The notes: generated by a model from the letters alone, not told the origin. A stretch of DNA of 64,000 nt from JAGWRI01 sp963728785 (GCA_963728785.1 CAVSKV010000002.1:124001-188000); one strand, 5' to 3'; positions 8,126-17,848 are shown, counted from the first letter of the stretch. Numbers and translations are program-made.

Positions 8126-10069
8126 CTAGCCGGCATCCGAGGCCCGAGCCGCCGGCGCCGGCACGGGCTCTTCCCGGAACGCCAGATCCTGGAGGCGCAC
8201 CGCGTGCCCAAGCAAGTACGGCACGGCCGTGACCACCACCTTGGGCCGGAAGAGCAGCGCGGTCCGGATGTACAGAGCGGTCTTGTTGTGCAGCAGGTGC
8301 TCCCACCAATGGTGCGGCACGATTTCGGGGACGATGACGGTCACCAGATCGGCCTCGCCGTGCTCCTCCAGCCCCCGCACGTAGTCCACGAGCGGGCGGA
8401 TGACCGAACGATAGGGCGAGTCGAGCACCACCAACGGCACGTCGATGTCCCACGCCTCCCACTGGGCGCGAAACGCCGCGGTGCCGGCCGGGTCGACCCC
8501 CACGGTCACGGCGCGCACGTCCTCGGAGATCGTGGTCGCGTACACGAGCGCGCCCGCCGTGGCCTTGGTGATGCTGCTGACGGGCACGACTACGGTGTGA
8601 TGCAGGAACATCAGCGGCGATTGCCCGGTGTACTTGATCTCCTCCGCGAACCGCACGTAGTGGCGGTGAATCGCCACGAGCATCCAGATGATCAGCGGAA
8701 TGATCAGCACCACGATCCAGGCGCCATGCAGGAATTTGGTGGCGATCTGCACGATGAACACAAGGGCCGTGGCAACCGCGCCGAGCCCATTGAGCGCCGC
8801 CCGCCACCACCACCCCGCATCGCGTGCCTTGAACCAGTGCTTCACCATTCCGGCCTGCGACAGCGTGAAGCAGAGGAACACACCGATCGCGTACAGCGGA
8901 ATGAGCGCCGAAGTATCGCCATGGAACAGCCAGACGAGCAGAATGGCTACGAGCGACAGCGCGACGATGCCGTTGGAGAACGCCAGACGGTCGCCGCGCG
9001 CCGCGAGCTGGTGCGGCATGTAACGGTCTTCGGCCAGCAGACTCGACAGACGCGGGAAGTCGGCAAACGCCGTGTTGGCCGCCAACACGAGTACGGCGAA
9101 CGTCGAATACTGAAGCAGGTAATACGCCCACCCTCCGCCGAACACTTGGCGGCCCAGTTGTGACAGCACCGTCTCGTGGGCGCTCGGCATCACACCGTAG
9201 CGCTGGGCAAGAATGCTGGTACCTATGAAGAATGTGCCGAGGATGGCGGCCATCCATCCCAGCGTGGCGGCGGCATTCTTCGATGCCGGTTTGCGGAAGG
9301 CCGTGACACCGTTCGAGATGGCCTCCGTGCCCGTCATCGCCACGCATCCCTCCGCGAACGCGCGCAGCATGAGAAAGACGAGGGCGAACCCCGCGAATCC
9401 GCCGCCCAACGCTGCTCCGTGCGCCTGCGACACGACGTCCACGCGCACCGGACCGACCGACGGTGCATGCGCGTGGCCGGACGCCACCTGGAACAGGCCT
9501 ACGCCGAGCAGAGCGAGCATGGACACGATGAAGATGTACGTCGGCACGCTGAACGCCGCGCCGGATTCGCGCACGCCCCGCAAGTTGACCATGGCGAGCA
9601 CCGCAATGGCCAGCACGCACATCGAAACCGTCCATGGCGCGAGCGCCGGGTACGCCGACGTGATGGCCGCGATGCCGCTGGAGATGGACACCGCCACCGT
9701 CAGGATGTAGTCGGTGAGCAGCGCCGCGGCGGCCACGAGTCCGGGGCCCACACCCAGATTGTCCTTGGCCACGGTGTACGAACCGCCGCCGTGGGGATAG
9801 GCGAAGATCGTCTGACGGTACGAGAGCGCTACCAACATCAGCAGGCCGACGATGACGGCCGAGATGGGGAGCACGTACCGCAGCGCCATCGTGCCGAGCA
9901 CGGCGAGCACGATGAGAATCTGCTCCGTGGCGTAGGCCACGGAGGAGATGGCGTCGGACGAAAGGACGGCGAGCGCGGTCTTCTTGTTCAGCCGCTCGTG
10001 CTCGAGCCGATCCGATGGAAGGGGCCGCCCGACGAGCAGCCGTTTGACCCCGAGAATTGCGTTTGCCAT
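8126..10069 (-). CDS. APC-superfamily permease, KimA (YdaO)-like potassium importer
   Basis: A 647-residue transporter with about twelve membrane helices in residues 30-460 and a soluble C-terminal half of about 180 residues. The start LNKKTALAVLSSDAISSVAYATEQIL and the block FAYPHGGGSYTVAKDNLG are diagnostic of the KimA/YdaO branch of the APC superfamily rather than of amino-acid permeases. KimA is a proton-coupled, high-affinity K+ importer inhibited by cyclic di-AMP through its cytosolic C-terminal domain, and the length here fits a protein with that domain. The gene stands alone, and its leader contains a perfect 10-bp hairpin. Substrate assignment is by family only. Confidence 0.85.
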   Translation of the reverse strand: MANAILGVKRLLVGRPLPSDRLEHERLNKKTALAVLSSDAISSVAYATEQILIVLAVLGTMALRYVLPISAVIVGLLMLVALSYRQTIFAYPHGGGSYTVAKDNLGVGPGLVAAAALLTDYILTVAVSISSGIAAITSAYPALAPWTVSMCVLAIAVLAMVNLRGVRESGAAFSVPTYIFIVSMLALLGVGLFQVASGHAHAPSVGPVRVDVVSQAHGAALGGGFAGFALVFLMLRAFAEGCVAMTGTEAISNGVTAFRKPASKNAAATLGWMAAILGTFFIGTSILAQRYGVMPSAHETVLSQLGRQVFGGGWAYYLLQYSTFAVLVLAANTAFADFPRLSSLLAEDRYMPHQLAARGDRLAFSNGIVALSLVAILLVWLFHGDTSALIPLYAIGVFLCFTLSQAGMVKHWFKARDAGWWWRAALNGLGAVATALVFIVQIATKFLHGAWIVVLIIPLIIWMLVAIHRHYVRFAEEIKYTGQSPLMFLHHTVVVPVSSITKATAGALVYATTISEDVRAVTVGVDPAGTAAFRAQWEAWDIDVPLVVLDSPYRSVIRPLVDYVRGLEEHGEADLVTVIVPEIVPHHWWEHLLHNKTALYIRTALLFRPKVVVTAVPYLLGHAVRLQDLAFREEPVPAPAARASDAG

Positions 10070-10087
10070 GCCTGAGATGGTAGTTCA

Positions 10088-10131
10088 GCGGTCCGGCCGC
10101 CCCATTGGCCGCCGGACCGCCGTCAAGTATA
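10088..10131 (-). promoter_or_regulatory. kimA-like leader: -10 box and 5' stem-loop
   Basis: On the reverse strand a TATACT -10 hexamer (10131-10126) lies just upstream of a perfect 10-bp inverted repeat (10088-10097 with 10111-10120; 13-base loop). With initiation about 7 bases after the -10 box, the mRNA would begin almost exactly at the stem, 19-51 bases before the ATG. No convincing -35 box was found. The hairpin could stabilise the transcript or control its translation. The c-di-AMP riboswitch found upstream of kimA in Firmicutes is not recognisable. Confidence 0.45.
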
Positions 10132-10349
10132 GCGAATATGGGGTCGGGATGCGCTGGGTCCATAGGTTCCGTACGTGTTCACTTGCACGACCTCTTAGTG
10201 TGCCGTCCGAGCCGTTCCACCGGGTCGTGAAATCCGGGCGCCACTGGTGTACGATCTCTGGAACGCATCGCACCGCGATGCCCGCCCGGCTATCTCGGCG
10301 GCGAGCACGCCTTTCGTCTTACACCTGAATCAATCCTTTCGCCCAACCC

Positions 10350-10844
10350 ATGGCATTTCATCCGATCGCTCGTCGCGGCCGCCGCCCGGAACCCCCTGCC
10401 CGACACAACAGCCCGGGGCGTTTGGCGTGGGCCATCGGGCTCCTGTGGTGCGTAGGCTGCGCGACCACGAGTGGGCCGACCTCGCCGCCCCGCGCTCGGC
10501 TGGTGGCGGGGATCTACACCGGGCAACCGCTCAACGGGGGCGGCGTGATGTGGACCCTCGGCCAGGCCGACACCGTGATCACCGGAACCGGCACGTTCAC
10601 GCCTCCGGGCGCCGATTCGGCCACCACCACATACGTGATACGCGGCATCATGCGCTACGACCAGCTCACAGTCCGCCTCGTGGGAGCGCCGGGCGATACC
10701 GTCAGCGACTCGTTGGTGTTCCGCGCGAGCTTCGACGCCGAGCTGTACACGGCCGTCGTATTCGACGGAACCATCACCGGGGGCACCGGCTCTCCCCTGG
10801 CCGGCAACCTGCAGATCATCCGCCAGGACAGCACGTCACAGTAA
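10350..10844 (+). CDS. Hypothetical exported protein, possible lipoprotein
   Basis: A 164-residue protein with a basic N-terminus and one hydrophobic stretch (LAWAIGLLWCVGC), followed by a Thr/Gly-rich, beta-prone extracytoplasmic part with repeated short segments such as ADTVITGTGTF and VFDGTITGGTG. The Cys at the end of the hydrophobic stretch could be a lipidation site, but the residue at -3 is Cys rather than Leu, so the lipobox is weak. No catalytic motif is visible. It converges with the receiver-like gene and overlaps its end by 9 bases. Function unknown. Confidence 0.6.
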   Translation: MAFHPIARRGRRPEPPARHNSPGRLAWAIGLLWCVGCATTSGPTSPPRARLVAGIYTGQPLNGGGVMWTLGQADTVITGTGTFTPPGADSATTTYVIRGIMRYDQLTVRLVGAPGDTVSDSLVFRASFDAELYTAVVFDGTITGGTGSPLAGNLQIIRQDSTSQ

Positions 10845-11273
10845 CGGGCGGCTTAGCCCCGCGGCCCCCGGGGCCGGGCGGTCGACCGGCTGTCGCGCCT
10901 CCTCGGGCAGCGGCACCAGCGATTGGACCGCGGTGACGAGTTCGTCCACCGACACCGGCCGCCGGATGACCCGCGTCCACGCGCCGGCCGGCGGCTGCCG
11001 GGTAGGGTGGGCCAGCAATAGGGCCGGCGGATTGCCGAGCGACGTGAGCAAGTCGTGCAGTTCCTCTTCGTGGGCGGCCACGGCGTCCTGATCCACGACC
11101 ACGAGCGCAACGGCCCCCCTTCCGGGCTCCAACGCGGGCTGCCGTCGTGCACCGGCCACACTGCGCGCGCCGACGGCGTCGTAGCCCACCTCGCGGAGGG
11201 CGGCGCGGAGCAGGGCGCGCGGCCACTGGTCGGGCATGACCACGAGAACGGGAGGCGGGAGCATCATCGGCAA
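10836..11273 (-). CDS. Degenerate response-regulator receiver-like protein
   Basis: A 145-residue stand-alone protein with the alternating beta/alpha pattern of CheY-like receivers: VLVVMPDQWPRALLRAALREVGYDAVGA, VALVVVDQDAV at the position of the phospho-Asp strand, PALLLAHPT, then VIRRPVSVDELVTAV in place of the usual K-P-x(4)-L switch. The acidic pocket is incomplete (MPDQ at the first strand) and the switch Lys is Arg, so phosphorylation may be lost. No output domain or kinase is nearby. Start: TTG at 11273, ten bases after a GGAGG, is preferred over the ATGs at 11267 and 11264. Confidence 0.6.
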   Translation of the reverse strand: MPMMLPPPVLVVMPDQWPRALLRAALREVGYDAVGARSVAGARRQPALEPGRGAVALVVVDQDAVAAHEEELHDLLTSLGNPPALLLAHPTRQPPAGAWTRVIRRPVSVDELVTAVQSLVPLPEEARQPVDRPAPGAAGLSRPLL

Positions 11274-11300
11274 CGCGTAACGACCTCCACTGGACCTGTC

Positions 11301-11837
11301 CTAGCGCATACTGGAGGGCAGCGCAATGTGCCTGCCGGCCACCATGAACTTGTCGTAGCCCAGGTGATGCAGGGTCTTCGGCTGCTTCACCGAACGATCA
11401 TGCCATGCCCGGACGACCTCGAGAATGAAGAGGTTGTAGCGGGTGACCATCCGCGTGTCGACGACCCGGCACTCCAGGTTCGCGTAGCATTCTGCGATGA
11501 GCGGAGGCCGGACACGCGAAGCCTTTGCGGCCGTGAGCCCGAAGGCCTCGAACTTGTCCTGATCGGCCCCCGACGAGTTCCCGCAGCCGACGACGGCGGC
11601 CGCCAGCTCGACCGTTGGGATATTGATGACGCACTGCCGCGTGGCCCTGAGCGCTTTGAAGCTGTAGTCCCGCTCGCTGACCACGCAGCCGATGAGGGGC
11701 GGCTCAAAGTCGATCATCATGTGCCAGGACATGGTCATGACGTTCGCCTTGCGCTCGCTCTTGGTGGTCAGCAGGACGACCGGGCCCGGTTCGAGCAGGC
11801 CGTAGACCCGCGACAACGGCAGGATTGTCTTCCGCAT
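11301..11837 (-). CDS. Flavin reductase-like FMN-binding protein
   Basis: A 178-residue protein of the flavin-reductase-like (split beta-barrel) family. It starts with the substrate-entry strand ILPLSRVYGLLEPGPVVLLTT, then has KANVMTMSWHMMIDFEPPLIGCVVS, the FMN-phosphate-binding region, and CVINIPT, all at family spacing. Proteins of this type bind FMN and often serve as NAD(P)H:flavin reductases or flavin-dependent oxidoreductase partners. The ATG at 11837 fits the family start; a longer open frame reaches back to 12140 but has no family similarity. It is divergent from the efflux operon and appears to be a single gene. Electron partner unknown. Confidence 0.8.
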   Translation of the reverse strand: MRKTILPLSRVYGLLEPGPVVLLTTKSERKANVMTMSWHMMIDFEPPLIGCVVSERDYSFKALRATRQCVINIPTVELAAAVVGCGNSSGADQDKFEAFGLTAAKASRVRPPLIAECYANLECRVVDTRMVTRYNLFILEVVRAWHDRSVKQPKTLHHLGYDKFMVAGRHIALPSSMR

Positions 11838-12013
11838 TGGAACCCCAGGGAACGTCAGGCGATTGAGATCCACGATATGCGGTGTCCGGCGCCGAGGTAA
11901 GGGCCACGCTTCCCGTGCGGTTGTTGCCACGAACCGGCAAAGATCCACCGTCCCCCATAGACGGCCCCGCGGGCCACTACATAGTTTCCATATCCTGTGC
12001 CTTCGGAGGCCTT

Positions 12014-13186
12014 GTGCGAGTGTGGGGAATACGTGTTGAGCGCCGTCCCGTAGCGACGGCCATCGGATGGGTCGCGTTGCTCGGCCTTGCCAGCTGCGGC
12101 AAGGGCCAGGGTGGTTCACCACCCTCCTTCCCGCCGCCACAGGTGGGCACGGTTACCGTCGAGCCGCACGTCGTGCCGGTTCCCTTCGAGTTCGAAGGAC
12201 AGGTGGAGCCGTTCCGCCGCGTCGAGGTGCGCGCGCGCGTGGAGGGCATCGTCGAGGAGCGGCCATTCACCGAGGGTGCCATCGTCGCCAAGGGGCAGCT
12301 GCTCTACCGGCTGGACCGCGTGCGGTACGAGGCCGCCTACCAGGGCGACCTCGCCACGTATGACAACGCGACGCGCACGCTGGCCCGGCTCGAACCGCTG
12401 CTGGCCAGGCACGCGGTGGCCCAGCAGGACGTGGACAACGCCCGGACGGCCGTCGAGGCGTCCAAGGCGGCGCTGGACCAGGCAAAGAAGGACCTCGACG
12501 ACACGGAAGTCCGTGCCGAGATCAGCGGCCGGGTGGGAAGGACGCAACTCGAACTTGGGGCACGGGTCACCGGCTCCGGCGACCTGCTCACCACGATCGA
12601 TCAGCTCGACCCCGTGTACGTCACCTTCCATCCCTCGTCGCAGCAGCTGGTCCAATGGAACGAGGACCCGCATTCGCGAGCCCTCATCAGGCGGGGCAGT
12701 CCGCTGGCCGTGCACATCGTGCTGCCCGACGGGTCCACGTTTCCGCGTGCCGGACGCATCAACTTCATCGCCCCGTCGCTCGATTCGGCCACGGGCACGC
12801 AGGAGTTCCGTGCCCAGTTCGCCAACGGCGACCGCGCGCTTGTGCCCGGCGAGTTCGTGCACGTGCAACTCGACGGCTTGACGCGTGCCAACGCCATCAC
12901 CGTGCCGCAGCGGGCGGTGCAGCAGGGCCTCGGCCGGCAATTCGTATACGTGGTTGGCCCGGGCGACACCGTCGCCACGCGCGACGTGAAGCCCGGCGCG
13001 TGGACCGGGTTCGAGTGGGTGATCGACAGCGGCCTCGCGGCCGGCGATCGCGTGGTCGTGGACGGCATGCAGAAGGTCGGGCCGGGCCGAAAGGTCACCC
13101 CGATCGCGGCCGCTGACTCCACGCGCTCCACCACCGCGCCGCCTGCGAGCCGCGGCACGCCCGCGCCAACGGGGAAGACGCCGTGA
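12014..13186 (+). CDS. RND efflux periplasmic adaptor (membrane fusion protein, lipoprotein)
   Basis: A 390-residue HlyD/AcrA-family adaptor. The N-terminus carries a signal peptide ending in the lipobox LLGLASC, with Cys28 as the lipid site. It then shows the first lipoyl half (EVRARVEGIVEERPFTEGAIVAKGQLLYRLD), an alpha-helical hairpin rich in Ala, Leu and Gln (about residues 85-145), the second lipoyl half (AEISGRVGRTQLELGARV) and a beta-barrel plus membrane-proximal domain. The GTG at 12014 follows GGAGG (12005-12009); a second GTG at 12020 is also possible. The stop overlaps the pump start as GTGA. It links the pump to the outer-membrane channel across the periplasm. Confidence 0.93.
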   Translation: MRVWGIRVERRPVATAIGWVALLGLASCGKGQGGSPPSFPPPQVGTVTVEPHVVPVPFEFEGQVEPFRRVEVRARVEGIVEERPFTEGAIVAKGQLLYRLDRVRYEAAYQGDLATYDNATRTLARLEPLLARHAVAQQDVDNARTAVEASKAALDQAKKDLDDTEVRAEISGRVGRTQLELGARVTGSGDLLTTIDQLDPVYVTFHPSSQQLVQWNEDPHSRALIRRGSPLAVHIVLPDGSTFPRAGRINFIAPSLDSATGTQEFRAQFANGDRALVPGEFVHVQLDGLTRANAITVPQRAVQQGLGRQFVYVVGPGDTVATRDVKPGAWTGFEWVIDSGLAAGDRVVVDGMQKVGPGRKVTPIAAADSTRSTTAPPASRGTPAPTGKTP

Positions 13187-16100
13187 GCGACGGCGCGCCG
13201 CCTCCCTCCACCCACGAGCTGCGCTACTTCTTCATCCGACGCCCGGTGCTGGCGTCGGTGATCTCGATCGTGATCACGCTGCTCGGCGTGTTCTCGATCT
13301 TCCTGCTCCCCGTCGCGCGCTATCCGACGATCACCCCCCCGGCAATCAGCGTCTCGGCGGTGTACCCCGGCGCTTCGGCCGAAAACGTGGCGGAGGCGGT
13401 CGCCGCGCCAATCGAGGAGCAGTTGCCCGGCCTGCAGGGCATGCTGTACTACACGTCGACGAACTCCAGCGACGGCTCGATGACGCTCACCATCACGTTC
13501 GACGTCACGCGCAACCAGGACCTGGCGGCGGTGGACGTGCAGAACGCCGAGAAGCTCGCCGAACCGCAGCTGCCCAACGCCGTCCGGACCAACGGCATCT
13601 CGATCATCAAGGCGAACACCGACATCCTGGCCGTGGTGGCGCTCACCTCCACCAACCCGGAATACGACGCGGCGTACCTGACGAACTACATGAATCTGTA
13701 CGTCACCGACGAACTGAAGCGCGTGCCCGGCGTCGGCAATGCGACCGCCTTCGCCGGATTGAACTTCTCCATGCGGCTCCAGCTCGATCCGGAGAAGATG
13801 GCGCATCTGGGCGTCACGGTGGACGACGTGATCAACGCCGTGCAGGAACAGAACACTACGAATCCGGCGGGGCGCCTCGGCCGCGAACCGTCGCCGGCCG
13901 GCACCGAACTCACGATTCCGGTCACGACCCTGGGACGGCTCACCACACCGCAGGAGTACGACGACATCGTGGTCCGGGCCGAGCCCAATGGGGCGCTGGT
14001 CCGCATTCGCGACATCGGCCACACCGTGCTCGGCGCCCAGAGCTACGATCTCGAGGGACGGCTGAACGGCACCCCGACCGCTGATCTTCTGCTTTACTCG
14101 CGCCCCGGCGCCAACGCCATCGCCGTCAAGGACGCGGTGGCCAAGCGGCTCGACGAACTGCAGAAGAGCTTCCCATCCGGCGTCCACTACGCCATCCCGT
14201 TCGACACGACCCCGTTCGTGACGGCATCCATTCAGGAGGTCGTCGTCACCCTGCTCGAGGCGCTGTTCCTCGTCACACTGGTCGTGTTCCTGTTCCTGCA
14301 GAGCTGGCGCGCCACGCTGATCCCCATGCTCGCCGTGCCGGTGAGCGTCATCGGGACGTTCGGCGGGCTGCTCGCCTTCGGCATGTCGATCAACGTGTTG
14401 ACGTTGTTCGGGCTCGTGCTGGCCATCGGCATCGTGGTGGACGACGCGATCGTGGTAATCGAGAACGTGGAGCGCCTGATGGCCACCGAGGGGCTGCCGC
14501 CGCGGGTCGCCGCCGATCGGGCCATTCGCCAGGTGGCCAGCGCCCTCGTCGCCATCGTGCTCTCGCTGTGCGCCGTGTTCGTGCCGGTGGCGTTCATCGG
14601 CGGCGTGACCGGCGAGTTGTTCCGCCAGTTCGCGATCACCATCGTCATCGCCGTAGTCTTGTCGGGCATCGTCGCGCTCACCCTCACGCCGGCACTCTGT
14701 TCCCTGCTCCTCAAGGAATCGGTCGAAGCGAACACGAAGGGGTTCTTCGGCTGGTTCAATCGTGGGTTCGCGCGCGCCACCCGCGGGTACGCCGGCGCCG
14801 TGGACGGCGTCCTCGGCCGCCCGCGCGCCTGGCTGGCCGTGTTCCTGGTGCTCGTCGGCCTGGCCGGCGTCCTCTGGCGACGCGTCCCCACGGCGTTCAT
14901 CCCCACCGAAGACAAGGGCTACATGGCGATCGCGGTGCAGCTGCCCGACGCCGCGTCGCTCCAGCGTACCGAAGCGGTGGTCGAGCAGGTCGAGGGCATG
15001 CTGCGCCAGGAACCTGCGGTCCAGAACATCGTCGTGCTCGTCGGGCTCGACATCATGGGCCGCTCGAACGAGACCAACGCCGCCACGATGTTCGTCTCGT
15101 TCAAGCCGTGGAGCCAGCGCGGACCCGGCAACTCCGCCGACGAGATCACGGCCCGCGTCAACCGGCGGCTGTTCGCGATGAAGGACGCCGTGGCGTTCGG
15201 GTTCAACCTGCCCGAGATCCCCGGCCTCGGCACCACGGCCGGCATCGAACTGAACCTGCAGAATCGGAACGGACAGTCGATCGCCGATTTCGCGCAGCGC
15301 GTGCAAGAGTTCCAGCAGGCCGTCAATAAACTCCCCGCCGCGCAGAGCATTACCACGAACTTCCGAGCCAGCGTGCCCCAGCTTTACGTGAGCGTCGACC
15401 GCGCTGCGGCCAAGGCCCGCGGCGTGGACATCTCGGATCTGTTCAACACGCTGCAGACCTTTCTGTCCGCCTATTACATCAACGATTTCAACCTGTTCGG
15501 CAAGACGTTCCGCGTGCAGGCCGAAGCCGAGCCGCAGTTCCGCCAGTCGCCGGCCGACATCGGCCGGCTCTACGTGCGCGGCAACAACGACGCGATGATT
15601 CCCGTGTCGGCGCTCACGACCACCAATTTCCAGGCCGGGCCTACCGTGGTGTCGCGGTTCAACGGCTTCCAGTCGGCGCTGTTCACGGGCACCCCGAAGG
15701 CGGGCTACAGCTCGGGCGAGCTGCTGGCCGAGATCGACACCCTGGTCGCCGGCCAGTTCACGTCGCGGGGCGTGGGCGTGGCGTTCTCCGGGCAATCGTA
15801 CCAGGAGGAGGCGTCGAGCGGCGACGCCGGGCTCGTGTTCGCCATCGGGCTCCTCATCGTCTTCCTCGTACTCGCCGCCCAGTACGAGAGTTGGTCGGTG
15901 CCGTTCGCCGTCCTGTTCGGCATTCCGTTCGGGGTGTTGGGCGCGATCCTCGGCATCTGGATTCGCGGGCAACCCAACGACATCTATTTCCAGGTGGGCG
16001 TGATCGCCGTGGTGGGTCTCGCCGCCAAGAACGCCATCCTGATCGTCGAGTTCGCCACGGAGTTGCGCAACAAGGGAATGTCGATCCGCGAGGCGGCGCT

Positions 16101-16353
16101 CGAGGCGGCCCGCGAACGGCTTCGCCCCATTCTGATGACTTCCTTCGCGTTCATCCTCGGCGTGCTGCCGCTTGCCATCGCCACGGGCGCCGGCGCGGCC
16201 AGCCGGCACTCGATCGGCACCGGCGTGTTCACCGGCATGCTGTTCGCCACGACGATTGGGATCTTCTTCATTCCGCTGTTCTTCGAAATCATTCGCGGGA
16301 TCGCCGAGCGTGGCAATCGCGCGTTGCACCACGTCAAGGCCGAGGAACAATGA
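13183..16353 (+). CDS. RND efflux transporter, HAE1 family (AcrB/MexB-like)
   Basis: At 1056 residues this has the full length of a hydrophobe/amphiphile RND pump. Helix 4 carries LAIGIVVDDAIVVIENVER near residues 408-426 with the proton-relay Asp pair. Helix 10 carries the matching Lys in GLAAKNAILIVEFA near residue 948. Two large periplasmic loops follow helices 1 and 7, and PVARYPTITPPAISVSAVYPGAS is the usual start of the first porter domain. It exports drugs, detergents or other amphiphiles using the proton gradient, in a trimer with the adaptor and the outer-membrane factor encoded on either side. Both junctions are 4-base overlaps. Substrate range is unknown. Confidence 0.95.
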   Translation: MSDGAPPPSTHELRYFFIRRPVLASVISIVITLLGVFSIFLLPVARYPTITPPAISVSAVYPGASAENVAEAVAAPIEEQLPGLQGMLYYTSTNSSDGSMTLTITFDVTRNQDLAAVDVQNAEKLAEPQLPNAVRTNGISIIKANTDILAVVALTSTNPEYDAAYLTNYMNLYVTDELKRVPGVGNATAFAGLNFSMRLQLDPEKMAHLGVTVDDVINAVQEQNTTNPAGRLGREPSPAGTELTIPVTTLGRLTTPQEYDDIVVRAEPNGALVRIRDIGHTVLGAQSYDLEGRLNGTPTADLLLYSRPGANAIAVKDAVAKRLDELQKSFPSGVHYAIPFDTTPFVTASIQEVVVTLLEALFLVTLVVFLFLQSWRATLIPMLAVPVSVIGTFGGLLAFGMSINVLTLFGLVLAIGIVVDDAIVVIENVERLMATEGLPPRVAADRAIRQVASALVAIVLSLCAVFVPVAFIGGVTGELFRQFAITIVIAVVLSGIVALTLTPALCSLLLKESVEANTKGFFGWFNRGFARATRGYAGAVDGVLGRPRAWLAVFLVLVGLAGVLWRRVPTAFIPTEDKGYMAIAVQLPDAASLQRTEAVVEQVEGMLRQEPAVQNIVVLVGLDIMGRSNETNAATMFVSFKPWSQRGPGNSADEITARVNRRLFAMKDAVAFGFNLPEIPGLGTTAGIELNLQNRNGQSIADFAQRVQEFQQAVNKLPAAQSITTNFRASVPQLYVSVDRAAAKARGVDISDLFNTLQTFLSAYYINDFNLFGKTFRVQAEAEPQFRQSPADIGRLYVRGNNDAMIPVSALTTTNFQAGPTVVSRFNGFQSALFTGTPKAGYSSGELLAEIDTLVAGQFTSRGVGVAFSGQSYQEEASSGDAGLVFAIGLLIVFLVLAAQYESWSVPFAVLFGIPFGVLGAILGIWIRGQPNDIYFQVGVIAVVGLAAKNAILIVEFATELRNKGMSIREAALEAARERLRPILMTSFAFILGVLPLAIATGAGAASRHSIGTGVFTGMLFATTIGIFFIPLFFEIIRGIAERGNRALHHVKAEEQ

Positions 16354-17828
16354 GAACCCGACTCCCCGTGGCGGTGGCCGCAGCGCTGCTCGGCGGCTGC
16401 ATGTTCGGCCCCTCGTACCTCGCGTCGTCACCGATGCCCGAGCGCGCCGGTATCCGCGTGCCGGCCGCATCCGACTCGACACGCGCGTTTTTCGATTCGC
16501 TCGCTGCGGCCCGCCTCCGCGACAGCGTCGCCGTTGGCGGCGCGCCGATCGTGGAGCGGCGGCTGGTGGCCGATTCGCTGGCCGGTGTGGCCTGGCTCGA
16601 CATCCTGCGCGATACGACGCTCGCGCGCCTCGTCAACACCGCGCTACGGCAGAACCTCGACGTGCAGACAGCCGTAGCGCGCATCCAGGAGTACCGGGCC
16701 GATCTCGGCGTGGCCCAATTTCCGCTGTTCCCCGCCGTGACGCTGAACGCCAGCGCGGCCAGCAACCTGGTCGCCCTCGGCTTCGCGCCCCCCGTCGGGT
16801 ACCGCGCATCCAACGTCAACGGCGCCGTGTCGTGGGAGCTGGACTTCTGGGGCCGCATCCGGCGCGGGGTCCAGGCCGCCAACGCCGATCTCGCGGCGCA
16901 GGAAGCAGCACAGCGCGCTACGGTGCTCTCCCTGGTAAGCGACGTCGCCACGGCATATCTCCAACTGCTCGAACTGGATCAGGAGCGCGCCATTGCCGTG
17001 CAGACCCTGGCGTCGAGCCAGACGACGCTCGAATTGGCGCGGCAGCGCTACGCGCAGGGCGTGATTTCCGAACTCGACGTCAAACAGTTCGAGGCCCAGG
17101 TGGCGGCGCCGGCCGTGACGCTGGCCCAGACCGAACGCGCCATTGCCCAGACGGAGCACGCGCTCGATGTGCTGCTCGGCGAAGGCCCGACTCCGATCGC
17201 CCGCGGCGGAACGCTGGCCGCAGCCGCCCGCGCATTGATCGTGCCCGATTCCCTGCCCGCGTCATTGCTCAGCCGCCGCCCGGACATCGCGCAGGCCGAA
17301 CGCCAGTACGCCGCGGCGGTCGCTCGCATCGGCGCTGCCGACGCCGCCCGCCTGCCAACCGTGATGATCACGGGGGCATACGGTAGTCAGGCGGCCAAGC
17401 CCTACCAGCTGTTCCAGTCCGACACGCGCATCTACGCGCTCCAGGCGGGCGTGAGCTTCCCCCTGTTCGACGGCGGGCGGCTGGCCGATCAGTCGGCCGC
17501 GGCGCGCGCCCGCGCCGACCAGGCCCGCGCGCAGTACGAGAAGACGGCGCTCAGCGCACTGGCCGACGCCAACGACGCACTCGTGGGCGTGCGCACGACG
17601 CGCGACCAGGCCGCGGCGCAGCAGACCCAGGCCAACGCGTTGAAGGAAGCGTTCGACCTGGCGCAGATGCGGTACGAGGCAGGGCTGGCCAGTTACCTCG
17701 ACGTGCTCGACGCCCAACGCAGCTTGTTCTCGGCGCAGTTGGCCCTGAGCCAGACGCAACTGCAACAGCTCACCGCCGCCGTGCAGCTATACAAGGCGCT
17801 CGGCGGCGGGTGGCCCGGCGCGCACTGA
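16350..17828 (+). CDS. RND efflux outer-membrane factor, NodT/OprM-type lipoprotein
   Basis: A 492-residue TolC-superfamily channel. The signal peptide ends in ALLGGC with Cys17 as the lipidation site. The mature part shows the internal duplication of long helices typical of outer-membrane factors: DVQTAVARIQEYRADLGVAQFPLFPAVTLNASA in the first half and ADAARLPTVMITGAYGSQA in the second, each followed by a coiled region rich in Ala/Gln/Leu. The ATG at 16350 overlaps the pump stop as ATGA, and the family start matches, so the longer open frame was not used. It completes the tripartite pump. Confidence 0.93.
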   Translation: MRTRLPVAVAAALLGGCMFGPSYLASSPMPERAGIRVPAASDSTRAFFDSLAAARLRDSVAVGGAPIVERRLVADSLAGVAWLDILRDTTLARLVNTALRQNLDVQTAVARIQEYRADLGVAQFPLFPAVTLNASAASNLVALGFAPPVGYRASNVNGAVSWELDFWGRIRRGVQAANADLAAQEAAQRATVLSLVSDVATAYLQLLELDQERAIAVQTLASSQTTLELARQRYAQGVISELDVKQFEAQVAAPAVTLAQTERAIAQTEHALDVLLGEGPTPIARGGTLAAAARALIVPDSLPASLLSRRPDIAQAERQYAAAVARIGAADAARLPTVMITGAYGSQAAKPYQLFQSDTRIYALQAGVSFPLFDGGRLADQSAAARARADQARAQYEKTALSALADANDALVGVRTTRDQAAAQQTQANALKEAFDLAQMRYEAGLASYLDVLDAQRSLFSAQLALSQTQLQQLTAAVQLYKALGGGWPGAH

Positions 17829-17848
17829 CCGCGCGCCGGTAGCCGCTC

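Noticed and set aside
12601..16482. A 1,293-codon open frame antisense to the RND pump genes
   Set aside because: It is a GC-driven mirror of the pump and adaptor: Arg/His/Asp-rich, no domain, and the sense strand has unmistakable transporter motifs.
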